A stretch of DNA of 64,000 nucleotides from Dehalobacter sp. DCA (GCF_000305775.1 NC_018866.1:1674001-1738000), one strand, 5' to 3'; positions 9,423 to 19,860 are shown, numbered from the stretch's first letter. Notes: generated by a model not told the origin, from the sequence alone. Translations and numbers: made by a program.

Positions 9423-10709
9423 TCAAGAGTGTGAAGACCAGGTCTCTTGTTCTTCCTTTTTTTTGCGTTTCAATCGATCTACTCTCTGTTTCCATATTCT
9501 TACCTCCTCATTTCGCCAACGGTTAAGCAAATTGTAAATAAATCCTACCGGACAGAAGAATTTACAATAAAAACGGCTAATAAATAAGCTCATAAACAAG
9601 AAGATCGGTAACATCAACCACATTAACCATACCGATTTGAACAGGAAGAGCGCGCCAAAAGGCTGGTAATCCAATGTCCCATAGTCACCCAGTAATGTGC
9701 CCAGCAGAAGTGCAACCCATAAAATGGTCGGAGCTACCAGCCTGAGTATTTTAATAGTCTTCTGGGAAATATTCAGAGATTTGAACCCTGCAGCCTTGTT
9801 AAGAATCTCCTGTACTGCTCCAAAAGGACAAATCCAAGCGCAATACAGATTTTTTCCTAAAAGGATAATAAATCCGAGAGACCCGGCCATAAGCACATAC
9901 CATTTCAGGTTAGTTATCCTGGGAATCTGCAACGTAATTGCTGAAAGAAGCAAGCTGCCTGTCACAAACTGATTAACGAGAAAACCAAGCACCACGACAC
10001 TAACCAGCAGGAATGCCAGACGTATTTTTACGAGCTTCTTGATAAAGGCTGAGGCAAACGCAATTAAAAACATCGCAATCATGGCCATATCCTTCCAGCT
10101 AAGCTGGAATAAATCGTAAGGGTTGGCCCATTGGGTGTTAAAAAATTGCCCTGATAAATAAGAATTCCCTTTGTTCACAGCCTCAGCCACAGCATGTGAC
10201 GACACTGTTGAACCTGTTACCCGGTCAATATAATTATTTGTTTTTATACTACCCAGATATCCCGAATATCCATATGCTCCTCCCAAATAAATAGGCTCCT
10301 TGATTGCAAGACCTTGAAAGCCGTCAAAATACTTTTGGTCTGTGAGCCTTTCAAAAAAAACCGGAGTCTCTCCCTGTTTAGTAATAATAACTTTCTCTAT
10401 AAGGCCCTTTTCGTTGACGATAGTCATAGCCTCAACTTTGGATTGATATCCTATAGCCGAATCACATACTGCATAGAAACGTCCCTGTGCCGTATCGATT
10501 TTATAGGCATGCTGATTCCCCATCATTTTTTCTATGGATATAACGCCGAGAACATTTTTTTGGATGATTCCCTTGTAATCAACCGATTGAGGAGCCCAGA
10601 ACACACCATATAAAATAGCTATTATGGCAGTGAGAAGTAAAGAAAATTGATAATAGTATTCCCATCCTCTTCTATTTTCCAACTCTGCTTTATTTTTCTT
10701 TGTTTTCAC
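9423..10709 (-). CDS. pceC: NosR-like membrane flavoprotein RdhC2 (PceC-like)
   Basis: 428 residues. One N-terminal membrane segment, a periplasmic FMN-binding domain with the covalent-attachment motif TGSTVSS (about residues 175-181), then five more membrane segments and two CX3CP motifs (CAWICPFGAVQE, CKFFCPVGFIYN). PceC-type proteins are candidates for electron transfer from menaquinol to RdhA. Start is GTG at 10709 after AAGAGGT. The first ~64 codons are repeated as the rdhC1 fragment. Confidence 0.93.
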   Translation of the reverse strand: MKTKKNKAELENRRGWEYYYQFSLLLTAIIAILYGVFWAPQSVDYKGIIQKNVLGVISIEKMMGNQHAYKIDTAQGRFYAVCDSAIGYQSKVEAMTIVNEKGLIEKVIITKQGETPVFFERLTDQKYFDGFQGLAIKEPIYLGGAYGYSGYLGSIKTNNYIDRVTGSTVSSHAVAEAVNKGNSYLSGQFFNTQWANPYDLFQLSWKDMAMIAMFLIAFASAFIKKLVKIRLAFLLVSVVVLGFLVNQFVTGSLLLSAITLQIPRITNLKWYVLMAGSLGFIILLGKNLYCAWICPFGAVQEILNKAAGFKSLNISQKTIKILRLVAPTILWVALLLGTLLGDYGTLDYQPFGALFLFKSVWLMWLMLPIFLFMSLFISRFYCKFFCPVGFIYNLLNRWRNEEVRIWKQRVDRLKRKKKEEQETWSSHS

Positions 10710-10750
10710 AGCTTATGAACCTCTTAAAAAATTATGAAGATTATAGAGAT

Positions 10751-10787
10751 GAGCCAGTAAGTATCTGAAGAGACACTTACTGGCCTC
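10751..10787. terminator. Intercistronic hairpin between rdhB2 and rdhC2
   Basis: CCAGTAAGT pairs with ACTTACTGG around ATCTGAAGAGAC, extended by imperfect pairs; same element as at 4022-4057 with a one-base bulge. Likely modulates rdhC relative to rdhAB. Confidence 0.6.
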
Positions 10788-10816
10788 ATTAACCCTATGG
10801 CTTGATACTCTAATTG

Positions 10817-11134
10817 CTAAGCAGAAATAGAATCCGAACTTTCTCTGATTTTTTTTGCCGGATGGTTAGCCAGCCTGTAAGTAATAATCGCAGGAATAAG
10901 TGCCGTGCCTCCGAAGAAGATAAATCCCATGCCAATAGCTTGGTATTCACGCTCCGAAAAGCTGGAATATCCCCAGGCCAAAGCAAATATAAAGAAAAAG
11001 TTGGCGAGGAACCCGCAGATTTGAAGAGGTATGGTATCTTTGCCCTTCCCTTTCAGATACCGCCAGATTCCGTATTGGATAAGCAATGCAATCATACCCA
11101 GTGCCATCCAAATCAGCACATCATATATATTCAT
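10817..11134 (-). CDS. pceB: Reductive dehalogenase membrane anchor RdhB2 (PceB-like)
   Basis: 105 residues, three membrane segments, begins MNIYDVLIWMALG like PceB. Start at ATG 11134, with AAGGAG 11 bases upstream. 62 bp after rdhA2. Differs from RdhB1 at only a handful of positions, so the two anchors are probably interchangeable. Confidence 0.94.
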   Translation of the reverse strand: MNIYDVLIWMALGMIALLIQYGIWRYLKGKGKDTIPLQICGFLANFFFIFALAWGYSSFSEREYQAIGMGFIFFGGTALIPAIITYRLANHPAKKIRESSDSISA

Positions 11135-11196
11135 AATACCTTTCACTCCTTATAATAATTTTCTCCTTATGATTAATATATTTGACATTGAAATCA

Positions 11197-12852
11197 CTAT
11201 TGTTTTATAGACTCAGGATTATTCCAGAAGTCTTTGACCATGTTCTGAACATAACCCGATTCAAGTCTTTCATCAGGGTTTACAGGCCCGTTATAGCCGA
11301 ACCATTCATCAAACTTGCGGGCTGCATCCTGAAGCAATGGTATTCGAGTGGCTATTCTGGCCACATCGTGGTTCCAGGTCTCGACTTTGTTCCACGAACA
11401 TACAGCTACACAATTTACGCAGGGACTACCGTTATAGGCCCAGAAAGAGCCGCAGCGTTCGGAATCAACATACCATTTTTCAGTATATGGATTTTCGGAT
11501 ACCTCAACATCCTCTGGCTGCAGAACCTTAGGGTCTTTCTCGTGGGAGATGGCCTGGGCGGGGCAGGCATCCGCACATTTTTTGCACAGGCGGCAGAACT
11601 CGCGTACCCCGAATTTTTTCGGCTTGTCCGGAGCAAGTTCCAGGTCGGTGTAGACTTTGGCGATGCGATGTCTCGGACCGAATTTCTGGGTAATTAAAAG
11701 TCCGTTTCTACCTGCTTCTCCAAGCCCGGCCTGAACGGCCATAGGAACACTCATTCCGGTATCGTTTCCTGCCGGCACTGCATAATAGCCAAGCTTCCTC
11801 AGAAAAACAGCGATTTTGTAAGCTACTTCTCCCATATTGGAGTAAGTTTTCCCCACCGTGGCACTGGCAATGACTGACGGTGAGGTGCGTATAGCTTCGT
11901 AATCCTCTTCAAGAATGAAGACAATCACACTTTTTGGTTTGAAACCTCCATACTTCTCCCAATCAGGTTCAAATTCTGCATGTCCGAAAACTTCTACTCC
12001 CCCGCCTGACATCATCTTTGGCAAATCCCATGGAAAATATTTAGTTCTGCCGTCGGGCATTTTAAAAGGTTTTGGAATCTCCCTGCCCCAGTTAGAATAG
12101 GTCCAACGCTCGTCATAGGGTGCGATGCCGACCAGATCGGCTCCCAGGAACTTGACTGACTTTTTAACGATTTTACTGGCTTCTTCCTTTGATTTGAATT
12201 TCCACTGTTGGCCTTGTTGTCGCACACCTTCAGCATCGCTATTGTCCCAGTTGTACAAACCGGATACTATGACAGGCTCTTTAGCCATTTCATTGGTCAT
12301 AGGATTTATGGGATAAGACGGGATTAAACTTCCCGGACCACCACCTGTTGCGTTAAATCCGGAAAAATCAAATTCTACAGCCCAGGCTCCGGCGTTCAAG
12401 GCCGCTTCCACTGGGGTCCAGCCTGCTTCATTATGGCGCTGGGGTGGCATGGCACCAAAATGTTGAGTAAAGAAAAGCATGGCTGTTTCTGTATGTGTCG
12501 CCGGACGCCCTTTGATCCCAAGTCTTTCCGCATTAAGCGTGGGCAGGTCTTTCCCCGTATCTTTCTTGCCTGTGATTTTGGAAACATCGTCGTAATGAAA
12601 CTTAATAGGAGTCTTGTTTGCTTCCGGGTCGAAAGCCTTTTCAAAGAAGTTCTTCAGACTATTGTAACGTTGGTACTTTGCATCCACCTTGTATGGAAAT
12701 TCTGAGGTTTCCGTGATCGGAGCCACGATGTCCGCAGCATCAGCCACCAAGGGGCTAACCATCCCCTTCACCGCAGATGCCGAGGCTACAGCAGCTGCAG
12801 CTGCTCCAAGCATCGAGGCTTTTAAAAAATTCCTCCTGTTGATTTCTCCCAT
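11197..12852 (-). CDS. rdhA: Reductive dehalogenase RdhA2 (PceA/DcaA-type)
   Basis: 551 residues from MGEINRRNFLKA; an upstream in-frame ATG at 12882 precedes the Shine-Dalgarno sequence AAGGAGGAAGATTCG and is not the start. Twin-arginine signal, CRLCKKCADACP and CVNCVAVCSW Fe-S motifs as in RdhA1. It is the first gene of a complete A-B-C-T operon. Closest by eye to PceA of Desulfitobacterium and Dehalobacter; sequence blocks near residues 117-145 (ETAMLFFTQHFGAM) and 250-330 differ from both RdhA1 and remembered PceA. Substrate cannot be assigned by reading. Confidence 0.95.
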   Translation of the reverse strand: MGEINRRNFLKASMLGAAAAAVASASAVKGMVSPLVADAADIVAPITETSEFPYKVDAKYQRYNSLKNFFEKAFDPEANKTPIKFHYDDVSKITGKKDTGKDLPTLNAERLGIKGRPATHTETAMLFFTQHFGAMPPQRHNEAGWTPVEAALNAGAWAVEFDFSGFNATGGGPGSLIPSYPINPMTNEMAKEPVIVSGLYNWDNSDAEGVRQQGQQWKFKSKEEASKIVKKSVKFLGADLVGIAPYDERWTYSNWGREIPKPFKMPDGRTKYFPWDLPKMMSGGGVEVFGHAEFEPDWEKYGGFKPKSVIVFILEEDYEAIRTSPSVIASATVGKTYSNMGEVAYKIAVFLRKLGYYAVPAGNDTGMSVPMAVQAGLGEAGRNGLLITQKFGPRHRIAKVYTDLELAPDKPKKFGVREFCRLCKKCADACPAQAISHEKDPKVLQPEDVEVSENPYTEKWYVDSERCGSFWAYNGSPCVNCVAVCSWNKVETWNHDVARIATRIPLLQDAARKFDEWFGYNGPVNPDERLESGYVQNMVKDFWNNPESIKQ

Positions 12853-12895
12853 TCGAATCTTCCTCCTTAATAATAATTGCACGTGCCTAATAATT

Positions 12896-12928
12896 ATTAT
12901 AAAACTACTCTATTAATTTTGATGTGCA
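12896..12928 (-). promoter_or_regulatory. Putative rdhA2 promoter and 28-bp repeat copy c
   Basis: TATAAT on the minus strand (12896-12901) sits at the same distance from the start codon as at rdhA1 and overlaps the third copy of the 28-bp repeat (12901-12928). The leader has a GCACGTGC palindrome in both copies. Confidence 0.4.
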
Positions 12929-12944
12929 GGGATATACAATATAT

Positions 12945-13640
12945 GAGCACACCAACAGATGGCTTGTAAAGAAATTGGCATATCGGTACGAACATTGCAA
13001 CGTTAGTGTAAGAATGGGGCACCTGAAGCAGATCGGAGACCCTTGGCAAAGCGCTCTGAACCAGCGAATAAACTTACGGAAGCAGAATGCAAGGAGATTC
13101 TAGAATTAGTCAACTAACCTGAATTTCAAAGTTTACCACCCAGTCAGATTGTCCCGATGCTTGCGGACCAAGGTATCTACATCGCCTCCGAATCAACCTT
13201 CTATCGAGTCATGCATGAAGCAGGTGAACAGAATCATCGTGGACGTTGTAAGGCACCCTCCAGCAGACCTAAATCCACGCATTGTGCGACCGAACCTAAT
13301 CGTGTACGGTCTTGGGATATTACATATTTGCCAGGCCCTGTTAGAGGAATCTACTTCTATTTATATCTCATCCTGGACATCTTTAGCCGAGACATTGTCG
13401 GATGGGAAGTCTGGATCGAAGAAAGTGCGGAACATGCCAGTCAACTCATTCGGTGGGCAGTCATGGCTCAGAATATAACCCGACAAGAAGAACCTTTGGT
13501 CTTGCATTCTGATAATGGTAGCCCGATGAAAGGCGAATCCATGCTGGAAATGCTCTATCAATTGGGTATTACATCGTCTAGGAGTCGCCCGAGGGTTAGT
13601 AGATTCATCAAAAGAATGCCTCAGCTGCCAGAATAATGGA
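12945..13640 (+). pseudogene. IS3-family transposase remnant (different subgroup)
   Basis: A broken orfB. Recognisable segments are ILELVNQPEF, a DDE core WDITYLPGPVRGIYFYLYLILDIFSRDIVGWEVW (13311-13410 region) and LHSDNGSPMKGESMLEMLYQLGITSSRSRPRVS. The third acidic motif is missing because the frame runs into foreign sequence at about 13600. The start is also disrupted by a stop near 13117. Confidence 0.8.
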
Positions 13641-13832
13641 AGCCATTCATGAGCCATTAGGGTTGGTTCAGGGAGAATACCCTAACAATGTCGTAACTCC
13701 TACACAAGTCTCCCAGGCTTACCTTGATCTAGCTAAGATTCTGAAGCTCCTTAAAACCAATATTACTTTGACAAAGTTCCGCTCATGTACCAAGCTGGAT
13801 CTGACGATAAACCTGAAATAATAGGACATTTT
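13641..13832 (+). other. Unidentified remnant
   Basis: A 61-codon open frame (MEAIHEPLGLVQGEYPNNVVTPTQVSQAY...) follows the transposase remnant. No recognisable domain and no ribosome-binding site; probably a piece of a lost gene. Confidence 0.3.
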
Positions 13833-13875
13833 AAAATCGCCGAAACGCTTGTATTTCAAACGTTCCGGCGATTTT
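13833..13875. terminator. Rho-independent terminator-like hairpin
   Basis: AAATCGCCG pairs with CGGCGATTT, with an inner ACG/CGT pair; flanked by A and T runs on both sides, so it can work in either direction. Confidence 0.65.
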
Positions 13876-13964
13876 CGACCTCCTTTCTCCTAAAGTCAGG
13901 AGGATAAAGATGAATCTAAAATAGATGCATCTTAAAGTTTGATTTGATCAAAGTAATGAGTTAA

Positions 13965-14190
13965 GTGTCAGGGTGCCACGCGGGATACCGCAGGCTTAAG
14001 GCCGAGGATATGCGCGCTGGCATCCCAGTGACACGAGCAAATAAGTAAGCTGGAGGACCGAAGGGACTTTTTGATCCGCAGATAACAAAAGTTCCTTCGG
14101 GCAAGCGCCGAGCGTCCGGTCTTATTTCGTTGGTTCCTTGTAGTAGTCACCATCGCCAGTGTCGGTAGCAAGTGGAAGTTCATGAGGTAA
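13965..14190. other. Densely structured non-coding stretch
   Basis: No convincing gene. Successive inverted repeats: GGGTGCCA/TGGCATCCC (13975-14028), CCGAAGGGACTTTT/AAAAGTTCCTTCGG (13 of 14 pairs, about 14058-14100) and AAATAAG/CTTATTT around it. This could be a structured RNA or the folded end of a transposable element; I cannot name a family. Confidence 0.4.
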
Positions 14191-14352
14191 CGTCGTGATT
14201 AACTCATTTAGTACTAAAGTAATTTTGTTCAAATGCGTAAACTACCGTTATCTATTCCAGAGGGAGCAGTATTTATATTTTACTGCTCCCCTCCCCATAA
14301 AATCCTATTAATAAAAAAATTAGTATTTATACTATTTTTGATTAGCAATTAT

Positions 14353-14422
14353 CTCAACTTTCGGTCGCGACCGAGCGTAGGTCGTGTTTTTATATTCGCA
14401 CAACTAGGGTTCGAAAGTTGAG
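14353..14422. repeat. Long inverted repeat downstream of rdhK
   Basis: CTCAACTTTCG (14353-14363) and CGAAAGTTGAG (14412-14422) form a perfect 11-bp stem; inside it CGCGACC pairs with GGTCGTG. It follows the rdhK stop by about 30 bp and could end its transcript, though there is no T-run on the minus strand. Confidence 0.5.
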
Positions 14423-14450
14423 TCATTATAATTTACTAAAGATATTAATA

Positions 14451-15106
14451 TTATTCAGAATATAATTCAGGACGAATTATGGTTTTGAAATCTTTGCAAA
14501 AGTATATATAGTGTTCCATCACTTTAATTAATCCTTTCTTTTTTAAATCAGTTAAATGTAATGTAACATATTCTCTGGTGGTACCAATAATATCTGCAAT
14601 ATCTTGATGTGTGAATTTATATTTAGCACGATACCATCCGTTTTCTTCAACTTGAAATGGGTCATTAAGATTACGAAGAAATAATATTAGTCTCTGTTTT
14701 GGACAGTAAGAAGACGAACTTTCCAAGCGTTCTAGTAATGTAAAAACAATGTCACCTAAGGATTCCATGAAAGCTAAGGATAACGTAGGATCGCCTATTA
14801 TCCCTTCCAGTGCTTGTTCTTTAGTTATATAAATTATTGTTGTATCTTCATATGCATAAGCCTCGTAAGGTGAACTAGTAATTCTCATAATAACATCAAT
14901 AACGCTAGTTGCTCCTCCAGGTCCTATAATTACTTGAGTTCTTTGCTTGCCGTTCAGAGTTAAGAAACGAATTCCAAGCAGCCCTTCTTCTACACCATAG
15001 ACAGCAGTTAATTCTTGTCCATATTTTATGAATAGTTCCCCTTTTTTAATGGTTATACGTTGATTAAATTTTTGCATAAAGTCGATAATTTTCTTATTTG
15101 TATTTA
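14451..15106 (-). pseudogene. rdhK: CRP/FNR-family regulator RdhK, 3' part (gene split by IS)
   Basis: The visible 208-residue frame from ATG 15077 has a cyclic-nucleotide-binding-like effector domain and a C-terminal helix-turn-helix (FTHQDIADIIGTTREYVTLHLTDLKKKG). Family members such as CprK (about 232 residues) sense organohalides and activate rdh genes. The natural 5' end lies at 16758-16812: removing the 15107-16757 insertion and one copy of its 6-bp duplication joins both parts in frame as a 234-residue protein. The remaining frame lacks the first 26 residues and its own promoter. It lies about 1.6 kb upstream of rdhA2 on the same strand. Confidence 0.9.
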
Positions 15107-16757
15107 GGGGCTGCTGAACAGGATGTTATTTTCTCAATAAGCTAACCTGATCAGCCCGAAATTCTCTCTAATAAAATTGAGTATAAGAATCCGGAGCCTG
15201 CGCTCCAGGTTCATTACCAACAGCTGCATGGCGATAACAGTCTCACTGGTTTCTTTGAGACGTGCCATGATACGTCCGAGCCCATAAAACCGCTTACCTT
15301 CTCCGAATTTTCCTTCAACAGCGTTTCGTATTCCAGCATCCAGCCGTTCTTGTTTCTTTTGTTCTCTTAATAGTTCCTGATCTTTGGCTGGTCTGCCGAG
15401 CGGTGGACCGCTCAATCGAATGCCCAGTTTCTGCAGTAGTTAAGGTTATCTCTGTTCCGGTAGATCTTGTCTGCCATCACGGCTTCTGGATAAAAACCAT
15501 ACCTTTGGTAGTAGTTTTCAACCGATTGCATGAGTGTCTTGCTTTCATTGAAAGCGTCAAAGCTCAAGCTCTCCATATAACTGAATCCGTTCACAACACT
15601 GATGGCAAGCTTAGCTCCAAATTCTACATCTGCGTTTGACTTGCCTCGTACTATGGGTCTGACAAAAGGCATATGCAGGCTGACGATGCGATCTTCTACC
15701 GAATGTTTACCCTGTTTGTACATTTCCAGCTGTTGCCAGTAGATTTCTTGACTGACGAGCAGATTGCGGTATTGGCGTTTAGTTAAGAGAGTCAGCGAAC
15801 TTTTTTCAGCAAGAGTCTTAATGTTTTTCAGATCCCGTCGAATATATCGCAGCTGTCCTCCGATTCCTTTGCGGATCATCTTAGCAGTCTTATGTTTCTT
15901 TTTATCAATGTTCAGATAGCTTTTGCGTGCATTGCGACGGTAGGATCTGGGTTTCTTGAGAATCCCGGCATGCGGTGCATGCAGTACATCAATGATTTCT
16001 TCCAAAGCCTGCCGGGTTGTGTTCAAAAGCCAGATATCTGTAGGATAGTGAATATCCGCAGGGGTGCAGGTTGCATCCAGGATCAGCTTGCCTGAGTTCT
16101 TGGTTTCTGAAGGTTCTTCATTCGTTTTCTCTTCTTGTCCTGTATCATCAGAGTCTTCACCATCAGAAGGAGGGGTGTCGTCTGAGCCATCTGAGTCATC
16201 TGGGTCATCTGGGTTTTCTGGATATTCATGTTCTCCGGCTAGTCTGCTAGTAATCTCGTTGATTTCGTTGATAATATCCTTGTCCAAACGTTTGCGGAAA
16301 TGGGTCATGAGTGAATGATTGAATGGCGGTTTATCTACAAATGCACTTAGGCCAATGAAATATTGCATGTACGGATTTTCTGTGATCTCTTCGACCGTGT
16401 CACGGTCAGATAATGATTTCACATTTTGAATGATCAGAGATCCGAGTGCCAAACGCACCGAATAGGCTTTTTGTCCGCGACTGACAGGAAAACTTCTGGC
16501 ATACTTCTTCTCAACTTCGGCCCAGGGGATCATTAATGCGAGCTTACACCATTTATTGTCCGGGTTTAAGTTCCCGCCAAAAGGCAGAAAGAATTCGTGC
16601 GGAAATGTAATCTGCTGTTCGGTAGGTTTGTACATGAAAACACGCTCCCAAGTGCAAGGTTTTTTAACATAATATTTATGTTTACATGTACTATTTTACC
16701 AAAAGTCGGGGTTAAAACCCAGTGTTTATGCTGATTTTACCGTTATTCAGCAGCCCC
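15107..16757 (-). mobile_element. IS1182-type insertion sequence, copy 1
   Basis: 1651 bp, bounded by inverted GGGGCTGCTGAA / TTCAGCAGCCCC ends and flanked by a 6-bp direct repeat TATTTA (15101-15106 and 16758-16763). By eye the sequence matches the copy at 34446-36097 in opposite orientation, except for one missing A in the transposase gene and a base in the right-hand end. A recent insertion. Confidence 0.93.
15134..16635 (-). pseudogene. IS1182-type transposase with 1-bp frameshift
   Basis: Starts at ATG 16635. Residues 1-402 are identical to the intact 500-residue copy at 34568-36070; a single base is missing near 15431 (GCAGAAACTG instead of GCAAGAAACTG), which ends the frame after RNWAFD. 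The remaining ~93 codons continue in another frame (15134-15415). Contains an acidic low-complexity insert (DDPDDSDGSDDTPPSDGEDS) around residue 145. This copy cannot make full transposase but could be moved by the other copy. Confidence 0.9.
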
Positions 16758-16812
16758 TATTTAGCCAAGGATAATTTAAAAATTTAGTCAAAGTATAAAT
16801 ATCTTCCGACAT
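16758..16812 (-). pseudogene. rdhK: RdhK 5' end, separated by IS insertion
   Basis: ATG at 16812 preceded by AAGGGGGATATTGTCT. Encodes MSEDIYTLTKFLNYPWLN before the insertion. After removal of the IS the frame continues TNKKIIDFMQKFNQR into the downstream part with no stop (705 nt in total). Confidence 0.88.
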
Positions 16813-16989
16813 AGACAATATCCCCCTTACAAAATAATAAATTTAATTTTAAGGAGTTCTTATAGCAACTAACTGCAAATATTATCTAAATAAGGATAAT
16901 ATGTTAAATATATTTCAAGAATATGCTTTATTTTCCAAGTCGAAAAAAAAATGTAACAAAAAATAACTTAAATAAATAATATCATATTT
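16813..16989. other. AT-rich former rdhK promoter region
   Basis: No gene. Very AT-rich and probably contains the original rdhK promoter. I see no clear CprK-type dyad. Confidence 0.4.
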
Positions 16990-17521
16990 GTGAGATTGTG
17001 CAATATTGACCTTTTCTCGATAAAACAGACACTCCAGAGTTAGTTTTTCTAATGAATTCTCAGAATTCCTCAATATTTCAATTTGGTAGCAGGAGACCGC
17101 CCTCGCCGGGTGGCATAAGGCCATTGTCATGGCCTTAGAACAAGAGGGTCTTAGTGTATCCTGGCTGTCAAGGGTCTTCGGCTTCGCCCCCGATGAACGA
17201 GCGTTGCTCGCCCTTAACAACGGCCAAACGACTTCGCTAAGCGACTCTTCGTTGATATTCATAGTATCTCTTTAAGAATTCAACTGGTGTTATGTTGCCC
17301 AATGCTTGGTGTCTTCGCTTTCGATTGTAGAAGCCTTCTATATACCAGAATATATCATTTCTTGCTTCTTTCAGGTCCTTGTACTTCCTGTGATGCAGCC
17401 TTTCTGATTTGATGGTACTGAAAAAGGTTTCTGCACAGGCGTTGTCGTAACAATTGCCTTTTCCGCTCATACAGCGGATAATTATTATCCGATTATATTT
17501 TGTATACATCAGAATAAACAC
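16990..17521 (-). mobile_element. IS3-family remnant, copy 3
   Basis: Holds the last 78 codons of orfB (17237-17471: [30 protein letters not shown] ... TPVEFLKRYYEYQRRVA) including the final E of the DDE triad. The downstream end (GACCTTTTCTCGATAAAACA) is shared with copy 1. A 26-bp insert relative to copy 1 at about 17122 (CATTGTCATGGCC region) shows it is the fuller version. No orfA. Confidence 0.85.
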
Positions 17522-17704
17522 TTGTTATTTCTAAAAAAGTGTGTTAACTTTTTGATATATTTTTATAGGTAAATTAAGCAAAGATGCTTATTCCTCGACC
17601 AAACGCTTTGAGGGTTAAGTTTGTTTTTGCTTTTTTTGCTTTTTGTGGTTATTTATCTATGTACCATTATTTAATATCTAAATCTGAAGGGAGATTTCGA
17701 AACA

Positions 17705-19801
17705 ATGGATATCTTTGCAATGAACGTTTTTAACGATGCCGTCATGAGGGAACGGCTGCCCAAAGCAACTTACAAAGCTTTGAAGAAAACAATTGAGGAC
17801 GGGAAAGCGCTGGATCCCGATGTCGCAGAAGTCGTTGCGAATGCAATGAAAGACTGGGCGATTGAAAAAGGGGCTACCCACTATACCCACTGGTTCCAGC
17901 CGATGACAGGACTCACTGCGGAGAAGCATGACTCGTTTATTTCTCCGACTGCCGACGGCAAAGTCATTATGGAATTTTCCGGCAAAGAACTGATCAAAGG
18001 CGAACCCGACGCATCTTCTTTCCCAAGCGGTGGCATTAGAGCCACGTTTGAGGCCAGAGGCTATACTGCCTGGGACTGCACCTCTCCGGCTTTTGCCAGA
18101 GAAGAAAAAAACGGCAACGTCACGCTGACGATTCCCACAGTATTCTATTCGTATACCGGTGAAGTTCTCGACAAAAAAATTCCGCTTTTGCGTTCTATGG
18201 AAGCACTCTCCAAACAAGCAGTAAGACTGTTAAGATTATTTGGCAATACGACAGCAACCCGTGTCATTTCTACGGTCGGACCCGAGCAGGAATACTTTCT
18301 GATTGATAAAAGTTTTTTTGATGCCAGAATGGATTTAGTCCTTACCGGCAGAACACTCTTTGGTGCTCCTCCGGCTAAGGGCCAGGAAATGGAAGACCAC
18401 TACTTCGGCAGCATCAAAGAACGCATCGCCGCCTTTATGAAAGAATTGAATGAAGAACTCTGGAAGTTAGGTGTTTTGGCTAAAACGCAGCACAACGAAG
18501 TTGCTCCTGGTCAGTTTGAAATTGCCCCCATTTTCTCGACAACCAATGTTGCTACCGACCATAATCAACTGATCATGGATACTTTGAAAAAGGTTGCCTT
18601 GCATCATGATCTGGTCTGCCTGCTGCATGAGAAACCGTTTGCAGGCGTCAATGGTTCCGGGAAACACAATAACTGGTCCATGAGCACCAATGATGGACAG
18701 AATCTGCTTGATCCGGGAAATACCCCTCACGATAACGCTCAGTTCTTAACTTTCCTTTGTGCTGTCATTAAAGCTGTGGACGAATACTCCGAATTGCTCA
18801 GAGTGTCCGCCGCCAACCCTGGAAACGACCACCGTCTCGGTGCGAACGAAGCTCCCCCGGCGATCATTTCCATGTTCCTCGGCGACATGCTTTCGGATAT
18901 TGTCGAACAAATCCAAAACAATGGCGGTGCTGTATCATCCAAACCAAACGGCACTTTGACAGTCGGCGTGTCCACGCTTCCGGAAATCCCGAAGGATAAC
19001 TCAGACCGCAACCGGACTTCACCGTTTGCCTTTACCGGAAATAAATTTGAGTTCCGTATGGTTCCTTCCAGTGCATCCATCGCCGGCCCGAACATGGTCC
19101 TGAATACGATTGTCGCTGAAAGTATTTGCCAGATTGCCGATAAGCTTGAAAAGGCTGCCGATTTTAACAGCGAACTGCAGGCCCTCTTGAAAGAAATTCT
19201 GGTCAAACACAATCGTATCATCTTCAATGGCAACAACTATTCCGAAGACTGGGTCGTAGAAGCAGAAAAACGCGGTCTGCCGAACATCAAATCCATGGTG
19301 GAAGCTTTGGAGCACTTCATTGACGAGAAGAATGTCAATGCGTTCGAGAAACACGGTGTATTGAGCAAACAGGAAGTTCATTCCCGTTACGAGATTTTGC
19401 TGGAGCAATACAGCAAAACGATCAATATCGAAGCCAAAACGATGATTGATATGGCTAACAGGCTTATTCTTCCCGCAGCTGCAAAATATGCAACTGACCT
19501 GGCCGGTTCCGTACAAAGCGTTAAAGCTGCCGTGGCTTCTGCGGATACCTCGGCTCAGGAAGAAGTCATCAAAGAAGTATCTTCGGCTTTAGGTTCCTTT
19601 AAAGCCAAAACTGTGGCTTTGGAAAAAGCTGTTTTGGGCGCGGCTGACGTTGAAGATGTCCATGCCAATGCGGTTTACTACCGTGATATCGTCTTTGCCG
19701 CGATGAATGAATTGAGGATCTATGGGGATAAGCTTGAAACACTTGTTGACGCGGAGCTTTGGCCGCTGCCGACTTATGTGGAAATGCTGTTCATCATTTA
19801 A
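17705..19801 (+). CDS. glnN: Type III glutamine synthetase
   Basis: 698 residues, the usual size of GSIII (GlnN), which condenses glutamate and ammonia with ATP. Starts [20 protein letters not shown]. Family segments are [31 protein letters not shown] (about residues 100-118), [22 protein letters not shown] and [10 protein letters not shown]. Start supported by AAGGGAG ten bases upstream. Stands alone with its own terminator; no riboswitch or GlnR box was recognised upstream. Confidence 0.96.
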   Translation: MDIFAMNVFNDAVMRERLPKATYKALKKTIEDGKALDPDVAEVVANAMKDWAIEKGATHYTHWFQPMTGLTAEKHDSFISPTADGKVIMEFSGKELIKGEPDASSFPSGGIRATFEARGYTAWDCTSPAFAREEKNGNVTLTIPTVFYSYTGEVLDKKIPLLRSMEALSKQAVRLLRLFGNTTATRVISTVGPEQEYFLIDKSFFDARMDLVLTGRTLFGAPPAKGQEMEDHYFGSIKERIAAFMKELNEELWKLGVLAKTQHNEVAPGQFEIAPIFSTTNVATDHNQLIMDTLKKVALHHDLVCLLHEKPFAGVNGSGKHNNWSMSTNDGQNLLDPGNTPHDNAQFLTFLCAVIKAVDEYSELLRVSAANPGNDHRLGANEAPPAIISMFLGDMLSDIVEQIQNNGGAVSSKPNGTLTVGVSTLPEIPKDNSDRNRTSPFAFTGNKFEFRMVPSSASIAGPNMVLNTIVAESICQIADKLEKAADFNSELQALLKEILVKHNRIIFNGNNYSEDWVVEAEKRGLPNIKSMVEALEHFIDEKNVNAFEKHGVLSKQEVHSRYEILLEQYSKTINIEAKTMIDMANRLILPAAAKYATDLAGSVQSVKAAVASADTSAQEEVIKEVSSALGSFKAKTVALEKAVLGAADVEDVHANAVYYRDIVFAAMNELRIYGDKLETLVDAELWPLPTYVEMLFII

Positions 19802-19821
19802 TCCATACCCTTCAGAAAAAT

Positions 19822-19860
19822 AGCAGAGGAGAGGGCACCAGCCCTCTCCTCTGCTATTTT
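19822..19860 (+). terminator. glnN terminator
   Basis: Perfect 15-bp stem AGCAGAGGAGAGGGC / GCCCTCTCCTCTGCT with loop ACCA, then ATTTTATTA. The stem works for the convergent gene at 19927 as well. Confidence 0.92.
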
